A stretch of 44,966 bases of DNA. Origin: SMXQ01 sp033720855. GTDB lineage: Bacteria > Pseudomonadota > Alphaproteobacteria > SMXQ01. Made by a program: the position numbers and the translations under genes. Shown here in pieces: positions 15,408 through 21,969 of this stretch. Every line of letters starts with the position of its first letter. Position 1 is the first letter of the stretch. A model generated the notes under the pieces. That model had not been told where the DNA came from, did not search any database, and was given only the letters and a program-made list of their open reading frames with translations. The DNA lies in NCBI GenBank assembly GCA_033720855.1, contig JAWWBR010000013.1:1-44966 (forward strand), read 5' to 3'.

Positions 15408-15740
15408 TCAGGCGATGGCATCGATCTTGGCGGCCAGGATGAAGTCGTTTTCGTGCAGGCCCTTGATCTTGTGGGTCTGGATCGAAATATCGACATAGCC
15501 CCAACCGAGCGCGATGTCGGGATGATGGCCCTCTTCCTCGGCCAAGGCACCGACCTTGTTGACGAAATCGAGGGCGCCGACGAAATTGTCGAAGCCGAAA
15601 CTGCGCCTGAGCCAGGTCGCGTCGTCGGTGAGATCCCATTTTGGGGTCTGCTTGTGAAACACCTCCGCCTCGGCGGCGGTGAGGGGCGGAATGCCGCCCT
15701 GGCATGGGGTGCAGACCTTACCCGCTAGTTCCTCGGTCAT
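15408..15740 (-). CDS. phhB: 4a-hydroxytetrahydrobiopterin dehydratase (pterin carbinolamine dehydratase)
   Basis: A 110-residue cytoplasmic protein of normal PCD length. The active-site signature is complete: EEEGHHPDIALGWGYVDISIQTH (E70, H72, H73, H90), followed by KIKGLHENDFILAAKID. It dehydrates 4a-hydroxytetrahydropterin formed by aromatic amino acid hydroxylases. No phenylalanine hydroxylase (phhA) is in the window, so PCD may serve another pterin role, including a proposed one in molybdopterin metabolism. It lies 43 bases downstream of the E1 beta gene on the same strand and could be read through from it. Confidence 0.93.
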   Translation of the reverse strand: MTEELAGKVCTPCQGGIPPLTAAEAEVFHKQTPKWDLTDDATWLRRSFGFDNFVGALDFVNKVGALAEEEGHHPDIALGWGYVDISIQTHKIKGLHENDFILAAKIDAIA

Positions 15741-15783
15741 TGCGCGGTCTCCCTTCGCTTGGCTTGGGGCCGGGCGCTCGGCC

Positions 15784-16755
15784 CTAGCCCATGATCTTCC
15801 TGACGGTTTCGATAATCCTCTCGGGTCCCGGCATCATGGCCTCTTCCAGCGGCGGTGAAAAGGGCACGGGGGCCGGCGGCCGGGCAACCCGCCCGACCGG
15901 CGCCTTCAGCGCGTCGGCCGCGCGTTCGGCGGCGAGGGCGGCGATTTCCGATCCGATGGAGCACATCTGATAGCCTTCGTCCACGGTCACTAGGCGTCCC
16001 GTCTTGCGCACCGAAGAGACGATGGCCTCGCTATCGAGGGGCACCACCGAGCGGGGGTCGATGACTTCGGCGTCGATGCCGTCGGCGGCCAGGCGCTCCG
16101 CGGCCTCCGCCGCCCACAGTACGGCCCGCGAGGTGGCGACGATGGTCACGTCGGCGCCCTCGCGCCGGATGTCCGCGACGCCGAGCGGGATCTCGTAGGG
16201 GGCGTCGGGAACCTCGCCCTCGGTGCCGAGCAGGGCGCCGTGGTCGATGAACAAGGTCGGGTTGTTGCCGTTCAGGACCGTCCGCAGCATGCCCTTCACG
16301 TCGCGCGGGGTGGTCGGCATGATCAGCTGCAGCCCCGGGTTGTTGGCGTACATCGATTGCGGGCTGGAGGAATGCTGCCCGGCGCCGCCCCGGCGCAGCC
16401 CGTGATACATGTGGAAGACGATGGGAACGGTGATCTGGCCCCCCGACATGGAATGCGCCACGCCCGCTTCGTGGATCAGTTGATTGACCGCCTCGAGGGT
16501 GAAGCTGGCGGTGCCGAAATGGACGAACATCGGGGTGCCCGACATCGCCGCGCCGATGCCCATCGAGGCCACGGCGCCCTCGGAGGTCGGCGGATCGGTG
16601 ATGCGCGCGCCATAGGCGTCCATCAGCGGCTGGGCGAAATGCGCCTGGGCGCCGTGGCCGAGGATGCCGCGGCCGATGATGGCAAACCGATCGTCGTCGG
16701 CCGCCTTTTCCATTAACGCCTCGATCAGGGCCTCGGCATAGGTCTTGGTGGTCAT
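15784..16755 (-). CDS. 2-oxoacid dehydrogenase E1 component, beta subunit
   Basis: 323 residues, the usual length for PDH, BCKDH or acetoin dehydrogenase E1 beta. Family blocks: DPPTSEGAVASMGIGAAMSGTPMF, in which E59 corresponds to the Glu that activates ThDP, LIHEAGVAHSMSGGQITVPIVF, and GAGQHSSSPQSMYANNPGLQLIMPTTPRDVKGM with H128. The C-terminal half is a transketolase-C domain (DAEVIDPRSVVPLD, VTVDEGYQ). The usual N-terminal 'GEDV' block is replaced by IIGRGILGHG, a divergence shared with few classical PDHs. It pairs with the alpha subunit 10 bases upstream. No E2 or E3 gene is present. Confidence 0.9.
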   Translation of the reverse strand: MTTKTYAEALIEALMEKAADDDRFAIIGRGILGHGAQAHFAQPLMDAYGARITDPPTSEGAVASMGIGAAMSGTPMFVHFGTASFTLEAVNQLIHEAGVAHSMSGGQITVPIVFHMYHGLRRGGAGQHSSSPQSMYANNPGLQLIMPTTPRDVKGMLRTVLNGNNPTLFIDHGALLGTEGEVPDAPYEIPLGVADIRREGADVTIVATSRAVLWAAEAAERLAADGIDAEVIDPRSVVPLDSEAIVSSVRKTGRLVTVDEGYQMCSIGSEIAALAAERAADALKAPVGRVARPPAPVPFSPPLEEAMMPGPERIIETVRKIMG

Positions 16756-16765
16756 GCCCGCACCC

Positions 16766-17770
16766 TCAAGCGAACACGCCGTCGAGCAGCGCCGACGGCT
16801 CGGGATAGGGGCTCGCCTCGGCAAAGGCGCGGGCGTCACTCAGGCGGTCCAGGACCTCGCGGTCGATGGCCAGCACCTGCTCCCGGCTCAGCGTGCCGTC
16901 GGCCACCAGGGTCTTGGCAAAAGCGCGCAAACCATCGTGGTCCCGCACCCAATCGGCATGGGCGCCGGTGATGCGCTCCTCCTCCCAGGCCAGGGTCAGA
17001 TCGGTCACGCCGGTCGGAAATTCGGGTTTGGTCTGGTGCGAGCCGGGCCAGCGTTCGAGGTTGGTTTGCAGGAACACCGGGCCGGCGCCGTCGCGGATGC
17101 GGGCGACGGCCTCGGTCGCGGCCTCGGCCACGGCGTCGGCGTCGCGCCCGTCGACGACGATGCAATGGATCTGCAGGGCGCCGGGGAGGTCGCGCAACGC
17201 CTTGGCCGCCAGCATCGAGGACGGCCGCTGCCCTTCCTTGGCATTGTTCTCGCACAGGAACAGCACCGGCAGGGAGAGGATGGAGGCGAGGTTCATGGCC
17301 TCGAAGCAGATGCCCTCGTCAAGCGTCCCGTCGCCGAAATGGGTCACGGCGATGGCCGTGGCACCCTGCTGCTTGAGGCCGAACCCGGCGCCCACGGCGA
17401 GGCCGACGCTGCCGCCCACCATCGCCGAGGTGGACTGCATGCCGACGCTGCGGTCGCACAGGTGCCAGGGGCCGCCGCGCCCCTTATTGAGGCCGTCCCG
17501 GCGGCCCATGATCTCGGCGAAGGCCCGGCCCGGATCGGCGCCGAGGGCGACGACGTAGCCGTGGTTGCGATGGGTGGTGTGGAACAGGTCGCCCGGTGAG
17601 AGGGCGGAAACGACGGCGGCCCCGGTCGCCTCATGGCCGATATGCAGATGCTGGCGCCCCACATATGGGTGGTCCTGGGCGATGCGCAGAACCTCTTCCT
17701 CGAAGCGGCGCATCAACACCATGCAGGTGAAAATCGCGGTCCGGTCGCCGGCCGCCGGTGGTGCGGTCAT
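16766..17770 (-). CDS. 2-oxoacid dehydrogenase E1 component, alpha subunit
   Basis: 334 residues. The ThDP/Mg motif GDG (146-148) to NN (175-176) is intact: HFGDGTLDEGICFEAMNLASILSLPVLFLCENN. Upstream are GRQHLHIGHEATGAA (normally '..G.EA.'), HTTHRNHGYVVALG and the phosphorylation-loop-like GGPWHLCDRSVGMQSTSAMVG. With the beta subunit 10 bases downstream it should form an alpha2-beta2 E1 that decarboxylates a 2-oxo acid or acetoin-like ketone. The substrate is unknown: no E2/E3, no acoR and no liponamide genes are adjacent. Its 5' side faces the structured AT-rich region at 17885-18130, which may control it. Confidence 0.9.
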   Translation of the reverse strand: MTAPPAAGDRTAIFTCMVLMRRFEEEVLRIAQDHPYVGRQHLHIGHEATGAAVVSALSPGDLFHTTHRNHGYVVALGADPGRAFAEIMGRRDGLNKGRGGPWHLCDRSVGMQSTSAMVGGSVGLAVGAGFGLKQQGATAIAVTHFGDGTLDEGICFEAMNLASILSLPVLFLCENNAKEGQRPSSMLAAKALRDLPGALQIHCIVVDGRDADAVAEAATEAVARIRDGAGPVFLQTNLERWPGSHQTKPEFPTGVTDLTLAWEEERITGAHADWVRDHDGLRAFAKTLVADGTLSREQVLAIDREVLDRLSDARAFAEASPYPEPSALLDGVFA

Positions 17771-17885
17771 CCGTGTCCCCCAATCGGTCTGGCCTGCGGT
17801 GGCCGAGACGCGCGGTGCATTTTCTCCATTTTAATGGATTGGACCGCCGCACACCACTTTGCGGACGCGTATCGAACCGGAGCGG

Positions 17886-17955
17886 AAAAAGAAAATCGGC
17901 CGCTCTGGGGACAATCGCCGGAAGGCGACTAGGGGACATCCCCGGAACGGCCGAT
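17886..17955 (-). terminator. Terminator-like multi-stem element
   Basis: The outer stem is ATCGGCCG (17895-17902) with CGGCCGAT (17948-17955), 8 bp perfect. Inside are a perfect hairpin TCGCC-GGAA-GGCGA (17915-17928) and GGGGA-CA-TCCCC (17931-17942). On the minus strand the outer stem is followed by TTTC-TTTTT (down to 17886). Confidence 0.45.
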
Positions 17956-17999
17956 CAGCTCTTACGCGTTACTAACTCTGTGAACAATCACCCACTTTT

Positions 18000-18062
18000 G
18001 CGTCGAACTTGGATATATAAAATTTTATTTAAATCTTATCCAAGTAATAATTGCCTCGACGC
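18000..18062. repeat. Nested inverted repeat in AT-rich island
   Basis: Outer arms GCGTCGA (18000-18006) and TCGACGC (18056-18062), 7 bp perfect; inner arms CTTGGATA (18008-18015) and TATCCAAG (18037-18044), 8 bp perfect. The inner loop is an A/T-only run containing the palindrome ATAAAATTTTAT. The outer and inner arms are offset by 1 and 11 bases, as in a bulged RNA stem. Confidence 0.7.
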
Positions 18063-18098
18063 TTCGTAAATACGGACTGTCACTACACTCACGATGTA

Positions 18099-18127
18099 AT
18101 AATCATACAATCGGCCAATTTAGTCAA
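18099..18127 (-). promoter_or_regulatory. Sigma70-like promoter reading towards the E1 operon
   Basis: On the minus strand: TTGACT (18127-18122), a 17-base spacer, then GATTAT (18104-18099). The -35 matches 5 of 6 and the -10 matches 4 of 6 of the consensus, in an AT-rich context. The predicted start is near 18092. Confidence 0.35.
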
Positions 18128-18261
18128 ATTTATTCATATTGAATTTAGGTAAAATTTTAGAAATCTGGCAGGGGGGAGAAGCTGAAGGGAAGCGGCGCCG
18201 TCACCCGCTCGGCATGCCGCGCCGCGCGCCGGGCAGGGCGGGCGGCGGGCGGGCCGGGCCC

Positions 18262-18309
18262 GAATCCCATAATGTGAGAAAAACGCCGGATTCCCGCAGT
18301 ATGGGATTC
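18262..18309. repeat. 10-bp perfect inverted repeat after aldo/keto reductase gene
   Basis: GAATCCCATA (18262-18271) and TATGGGATTC (18300-18309) are separated by 28 bases that include GAAAAAC (TTTTT on the minus strand, inside the loop). It starts 10 bases past the aldo/keto reductase stop on the minus strand. It could be a 3' stabilising hairpin or a dispersed-repeat unit. Confidence 0.55.
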
Positions 18310-18319
18310 CGGGGCGGAC

Positions 18320-19312
18320 CTAACGGTTCAAGGTGGCCAGGGTGGCATCCGGTTGACGGGCCCCGGCGGCCGCGCCCGAGGCCGGGAACAGGGCCTCGAT
18401 CCGTGCCATGTCGGCATCGCTGAGGTCGATTTCGGCGGCGGCGATGTTTTCCTCCAGATGCGCCACCCGGGAGGTGCCGGGGATCGCCACGTAACTGGGA
18501 TCGCGGTTCAGGATCCAAGCCAGCGCCAGTTGGCCCACGGTACATGCCTTGTCGCCGGCGATCTCCTCGAGGCCGCGGACGAGGTCGAGGTTATGGGCGA
18601 TGTTCTGGTCCTGGAAGCGCAGCGCCCGGCGCCGTCCGTCGCGCTCGCCCAGCGTATCGACCGAGCGGAACTCCCCGGCGAGGAAGCCGCGCCCCAGCGG
18701 GTAATAGGCGACGAAGCCGATGCCAAGCTCGGCGCAGGCGGGCAGGGTGTCGGCCTCGTAGTCCCGGGTCCACAGGGAATAGTCGCTCTGCAGGGCGGTG
18801 ATGGGATGGACCTGGGCGGCGCGGCGCAGGGTTTCGGGCCCGGCCTCGGACAGGCCAAGATGGCGCACCTTGCCCTCCGCCTTGAGTTGCGCCATGGCGC
18901 CGACGGTCTCTTCTATGGGGACCTCGGGATCGACGCGGTGCAGGTAATAGAGGTCGATAACGTCGGTTTGAAGCCGCTCGAGGCTCGCCTCGCAGGCCTT
19001 GGCCGCATACTCGGGGCGGCCGTTGAAAATACGCGCGCCGTCGGCCGCCCGGGCCATGCCGAACTTGGTGGCGAGCACCGCCGCATCGCGCCGCCCGGCC
19101 AGCAGGCGGCCGAACAATTTCTCGTTCTCGCCCTCGTCGTAGCTGTCGGAGGTGTCGATCAGGGTCAGGCCCAGGTCCAGGGCCCGGTCGATCACGGCGC
19201 GGGCGCGGCTGTCGTCGTTCTCGGTCTCGGTATGGGGGTCGGACAGGCGGCGGCCGCCGAATCCGATGGCCGAGACCCGAAGCTTGTCCGGACCCAGTTC
19301 CCGGTAACGCAT
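18320..19312 (-). CDS. Aldo/keto reductase
   Basis: A 330-residue NADPH-dependent carbonyl reductase of the AKR superfamily, subgroup similar to YajO/IolS/AKR13. The catalytic tetrad is visible: D53 (LIDTSDSY), Y58, K83 (ATKFGMA) and H125 (YYLHRVDPE). The C-terminal cofactor block RDPSYVAIPGTSRVAHLEENIAA is standard. It acts in the cytoplasm on aldehydes or ketones. It lies 34 bases after the start side of the next SDR on the same strand, and together they could form an oxidoreductase pair with the amidohydrolase upstream. The start at 19312 gives the family N-terminus MRYRELG. Confidence 0.94.
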   Translation of the reverse strand: MRYRELGPDKLRVSAIGFGGRRLSDPHTETENDDSRARAVIDRALDLGLTLIDTSDSYDEGENEKLFGRLLAGRRDAAVLATKFGMARAADGARIFNGRPEYAAKACEASLERLQTDVIDLYYLHRVDPEVPIEETVGAMAQLKAEGKVRHLGLSEAGPETLRRAAQVHPITALQSDYSLWTRDYEADTLPACAELGIGFVAYYPLGRGFLAGEFRSVDTLGERDGRRRALRFQDQNIAHNLDLVRGLEEIAGDKACTVGQLALAWILNRDPSYVAIPGTSRVAHLEENIAAAEIDLSDADMARIEALFPASGAAAGARQPDATLATLNR

Positions 19313-19346
19313 GGGCTTCTCCTCGAGCGGTGGCGGCGACGCTGCC

Positions 19347-20168
19347 TCAGGGCAGCATGATGCGCCCGCCGTTGATGGCGATCGATTGGCCGGTGATATA
19401 GGCGGCGTCCTCGGACAGCAGGATCATCACCATGCCGGCGATGTCGTCGGGATGGCCGACGCGGCCCAGCGGGATCGATTTGCCGCGTTCGCGCAGTTCC
19501 TCGAGCGTGCCGCCCGCTTCCAGCGGCTGGCGCGTCTCCGAGACGCCGGGGACGATGGCATTGGCGCGGATGCCGTATTGCGCCCATTCGCTGGCCTCGG
19601 TCTTGGTCATGGCGATGATGCCGGCCTTGGAGGCGGCATAGGCGATGGAGTTGACGGCGCCCTCGATGGCCCGGCCCGAGGCGAAGTTGATGATGGCGCC
19701 GCGCCCGGTCTTGATCATCTCGCGGGCGAACGCCTGGGCGCACAGGAAGGCGCCCACCAGGTTGACGGCGAGGGTCTTGTTCCACATCTCCACCGGGTGA
19801 TCGATGGCCGGCGTGCGCAGGTTGATGCCGGCGTTGTTGATCACCGCATAGGCCGGCCCGAAGCGGTCGATCACGGTGGCGGCGGCGGCGGCGATCTCGT
19901 CGGGCTTCTCCATGTCGCAGTGAAAGAAGGCCGCATCCGCCCCGGCTTCGCGGCACAGTTCCGCGGTCTCCTCGCCCTCCTCGTCCAACAGGTCCCAGAC
20001 CGCGAGCTTGGCCCCTTCGCGGGCGAGGCGCAGCGAAATGGCGCGGCCGAAGCCCCGGGCGCAGCCGGTCACCACGCACAGGTCGCCCGGCTTGAAATGG
20101 TCGCGGACAATAGCGGCGCCGTCCTCGGCGATGGCGGCGTCAAGGTTCTCCGAAGTGAGATCGGTCAC
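19347..20168 (-). CDS. SDR family NAD(P)-dependent oxidoreductase
   Basis: 273 residues from GTG 20168, with AGGGAGG 11-17 bases upstream. After a 28-residue N-terminal extension comes a slightly unusual glycine motif TGCARGFG (34-41), then NNAG (111-114), S164 and Y177-x3-K181 (YAASKAG). An Asp after beta-2 (AVWDLLDE, D59) favours NAD. The C-terminus TGQSIAINGGRIMLP is the usual end. It sits between the aldo/keto reductase (34-base gap) and the amidohydrolase (28-base gap) on the minus strand, so these three probably form one operon. The substrate is unknown, perhaps a product of the amidohydrolase. Confidence 0.94.
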   Translation of the reverse strand: MTDLTSENLDAAIAEDGAAIVRDHFKPGDLCVVTGCARGFGRAISLRLAREGAKLAVWDLLDEEGEETAELCREAGADAAFFHCDMEKPDEIAAAAATVIDRFGPAYAVINNAGINLRTPAIDHPVEMWNKTLAVNLVGAFLCAQAFAREMIKTGRGAIINFASGRAIEGAVNSIAYAASKAGIIAMTKTEASEWAQYGIRANAIVPGVSETRQPLEAGGTLEELRERGKSIPLGRVGHPDDIAGMVMILLSEDAAYITGQSIAINGGRIMLP

Positions 20169-20196
20169 GGATGCGGTCCTCCCTGGGAGCGATGGT

Positions 20197-21243
20197 TCAG
20201 AGCCCGTAGAGGGCGCGGGCGTTCGAATCGATGATCTTGGTGATGACCTCGGGCGCGATGTCGTCGCGCCCGCGCATGATGGTAAAGGCGTTGATCTCCG
20301 CCGAGGGGTCGTGATGGCCGTAATCGGTCCCCAGCATCAGTTGGTCGTCGCCCGCGTATTGCAGGATATAGGGGATGTCGTCGGTCACCTCGCAGGCGAC
20401 ATACATGTTGTTTGCGGCCAAAACGTTCTCCGGCATGCGGCGGCCGAGCCTGAGGAACCGGTAGCGGAGGTCGTGGCACACATAGGGCACCCATTGGGCG
20501 CTGACCTCGACGAAGCCCCAGCGCAGGTCGGGGAACATGGCCGGGATGTTTTTTTCCAGAAGCGAATGGAAGGCGCCGACGATGGCCAGCTTGAATTTGG
20601 TGAAGGTGGTGTCCTCGAGGAAGAAATCGTGATGGGTGATGGAATTGTTGCCGGAATGGAAGCAGATCGCGAGGTCGAGCTCGCTCGCCGTCTCATAGAG
20701 CGGGAAGAAATACGGATCGGCGACGTTGCGGTCCCATTCGAGGCCGCGCATGAAGACGCCGCAAGCGCCATGGTCCCTGGCCCAGGCGAGTTCGTCGGCG
20801 ACCTTTTCGGGCGACAAGAGGGGCGGCAGGGCGGCCCAGCGCAGGCGCCCGGGCGCGTGTTTCCAGATGCTGGCGAGCCAGCGGTTGTAGGCCCGGGTGG
20901 TGGCGAGCTCCGCCTCCCGGGTGCGCACCGCGGGGCGCAGGAACACCGTCGGGTAGAGCACCTGGACCTCGATAGCGAGCTCGGCCATAAGGGCGAGCCT
21001 GGCCTCGACATCCTGCATCTCCCGAGATTCGACCGTCGTATCGGTGCCGACATTCTTGTCCTTGGCATGGATCCGGTTGTCCATCAGCCAGTATTCGCGC
21101 GCGGCGTCGCCCTCGTTGTTCTTGACCTCCCGGCCCCAGGTCTGGGTCACCACCAGCGGGCGGTGGCGCTCGTCTTCCTCGGCAAGGTGCGCCCAGGTCA
21201 GCGGCGATTCGATGACATGGGCGTCGGCATCGACGCAGCCCAT
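20197..21243 (-). CDS. Amidohydrolase-2 family protein (paralogue 1 of 3)
   Basis: A 348-residue metal-dependent TIM-barrel enzyme of PF04909 type (ACMSD and resorcylate decarboxylase relatives). Metal ligands: D-x-D-x-H in CVDADAHVIE (D5, D7, H9), the H of ICFHSGNNS, the H of GAFHSLLEK and the D of GTDYGHHD. ATG 21243 is chosen because its N-terminus matches the two paralogues at 27309 and 28414, and GGGAG lies just upstream; a longer in-frame form would read through a 20-bp palindrome. It heads a minus-strand unit with SDR and aldo/keto reductase genes and is divergent from a cupin gene. The likely chemistry is decarboxylation or hydrolysis of a ring or acyl compound. Confidence 0.9.
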   Translation of the reverse strand: MGCVDADAHVIESPLTWAHLAEEDERHRPLVVTQTWGREVKNNEGDAAREYWLMDNRIHAKDKNVGTDTTVESREMQDVEARLALMAELAIEVQVLYPTVFLRPAVRTREAELATTRAYNRWLASIWKHAPGRLRWAALPPLLSPEKVADELAWARDHGACGVFMRGLEWDRNVADPYFFPLYETASELDLAICFHSGNNSITHHDFFLEDTTFTKFKLAIVGAFHSLLEKNIPAMFPDLRWGFVEVSAQWVPYVCHDLRYRFLRLGRRMPENVLAANNMYVACEVTDDIPYILQYAGDDQLMLGTDYGHHDPSAEINAFTIMRGRDDIAPEVITKIIDSNARALYGL

Positions 21244-21280
21244 CGTTGTCTCCCGGTCAAACTCGATCCTCGTTTTCGGC

Positions 21281-21300
21281 CCCGGGGCGATCGCCCCGGG
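21281..21300. repeat. Perfect 20-bp palindrome in amidohydrolase/cupin divergent region
   Basis: CCCGGGGCGATCGCCCCGGG is fully self-complementary. It lies 37 bases upstream of the amidohydrolase start and about 127 bases upstream of the cupin start, a position suited to an operator or an mRNA leader hairpin. Confidence 0.7.
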
Positions 21301-21427
21301 CGCCGCCCCATAATATCCCTGCCCCCACGCCGGTGTCATCACCTGCCGGCTGTCGCCGGTTGCCGGGCGGCCGGGCGGCGGCTAGACTGCGCGACACGCA
21401 ATCGACATCGCCAGTTGGAGGAAACCG

Positions 21428-21853
21428 ATGGCCATCGAGATCATCAACTGCCCGGAGGTGGCGCGGCGCGAAAAGAAGCGCACGGTCGTCATGAACACGC
21501 GCAAGATGCATGCCTGGGTGCACTACTATCCCGATCCCGGCGACCACGACGACATGCATTGCCACAACGAAGACCAGACCTTCTATTGCATCGAGGGCCA
21601 ATGCACCATGCATTTCCCGGACGGCGGCAAGGCAGTGCTGGAGCCGGGCATGGCGGCGCTGATCACCGGCGGCTCGTTCTACATGCTGGAGAATTCCGGC
21701 GACGGGCCGATGATCATGATGGGCAACCGGTCGGGAAATCAAAACAACATCAAGCACATCAACTACGAATCGCGCAAGGACCTGCGCGCCGAGGGCGAAC
21801 CGGACATCCCCTTCCACAAGGCCTTCGAGGGCGAGGGCGCGCCCAAGGCCTGA
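21428..21853 (+). CDS. Cupin domain-containing protein
   Basis: A 141-residue single cupin. Motif 1 is seen as GDHDDMHCHNEDQTFYCIEG with H44 and H46, but the usual metal Glu position reads Gln (Q50); some cupins tolerate this. Motif 2 lies around LEPGMAALITGGSFYMLEN. The RBS GGAGG precedes ATG 21428. It is divergent from amidohydrolase 1 (184 bases) and upstream of an MFS gene on the same strand (116 bases). A second cupin at 29488 adjoins the tandem amidohydrolases, so cupins and amidohydrolases recur together here. It may be a small dioxygenase, an isomerase or a ligand-binding protein. Confidence 0.88.
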   Translation: MAIEIINCPEVARREKKRTVVMNTRKMHAWVHYYPDPGDHDDMHCHNEDQTFYCIEGQCTMHFPDGGKAVLEPGMAALITGGSFYMLENSGDGPMIMMGNRSGNQNNIKHINYESRKDLRAEGEPDIPFHKAFEGEGAPKA

Positions 21854-21969
21854 GGCCCGCCCGCTCCGTTGCCGCCTCCGGGGCGGGGCCGGTGGCTCGC
21901 CCCAGGGGCCGGTTTTCGTGCTAAGAGAGGCGCAGCCGCCTCCAACCTCGTCCAGGATACCCACTCAGG

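Larger units (their letters stand above)
17886..18092 (-). ncRNA. Candidate structured RNA or attenuated leader upstream of E1 operon
   Basis: Read on the minus strand, a promoter-like element would start a transcript near 18092. This would first fold a two-tier hairpin (18062-18000: GCGTCGA/TCGACGC outside CTTGGATA/TATCCAAG) and end in a multi-stem element (17955-17895) followed by TTTC-TTTTT. In the terminal element, one GGGGA can pair with either of two UCCCC segments (both read as GGGGAC on the plus strand), a mutually exclusive choice as in switches. It ends about 115 bases before the E1 alpha start. I recognise no known RNA family (not TPP, 6S, tmRNA or SRP). All of this is inferred from sequence alone. 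Confidence 0.35.
17771..18319. other. 549-base gap holding an AT-rich, highly structured island
   Basis: No credible protein gene is present. G+C drops to about 31% over 18001-18170 (hand count 52 of 170) between GC-rich flanks. The island contains a nested inverted repeat (18000-18062), a compact junction-like element with a T-tract on the minus strand (17886-17955), a promoter-like pair (18099-18127) and, outside the AT-rich core, a 10-bp inverted repeat (18262-18309). Position 18171-18260 is very GC-rich and featureless. It could be an RNA gene, a long 5' leader of the E1 operon, or a remnant of transferred DNA. Confidence 0.6.

Noticed and set aside
17771..18130. TPP riboswitch before the ThDP-dependent E1 genes
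   Set aside because: No thi-box (CTGAGA plus the ACC...GAACCTGATCTGG core) is present on either strand.
18262..18309. CRISPR repeat or IS end
   Set aside because: A single inverted repeat with no second copy, no spacer array and no transposase in the window.
21281..21300. HIP1-type cyanobacterial palindrome (GCGATCGC)
   Set aside because: I noticed no further copies in the window, and the gene content is proteobacterial; the palindrome is better treated as a local element.
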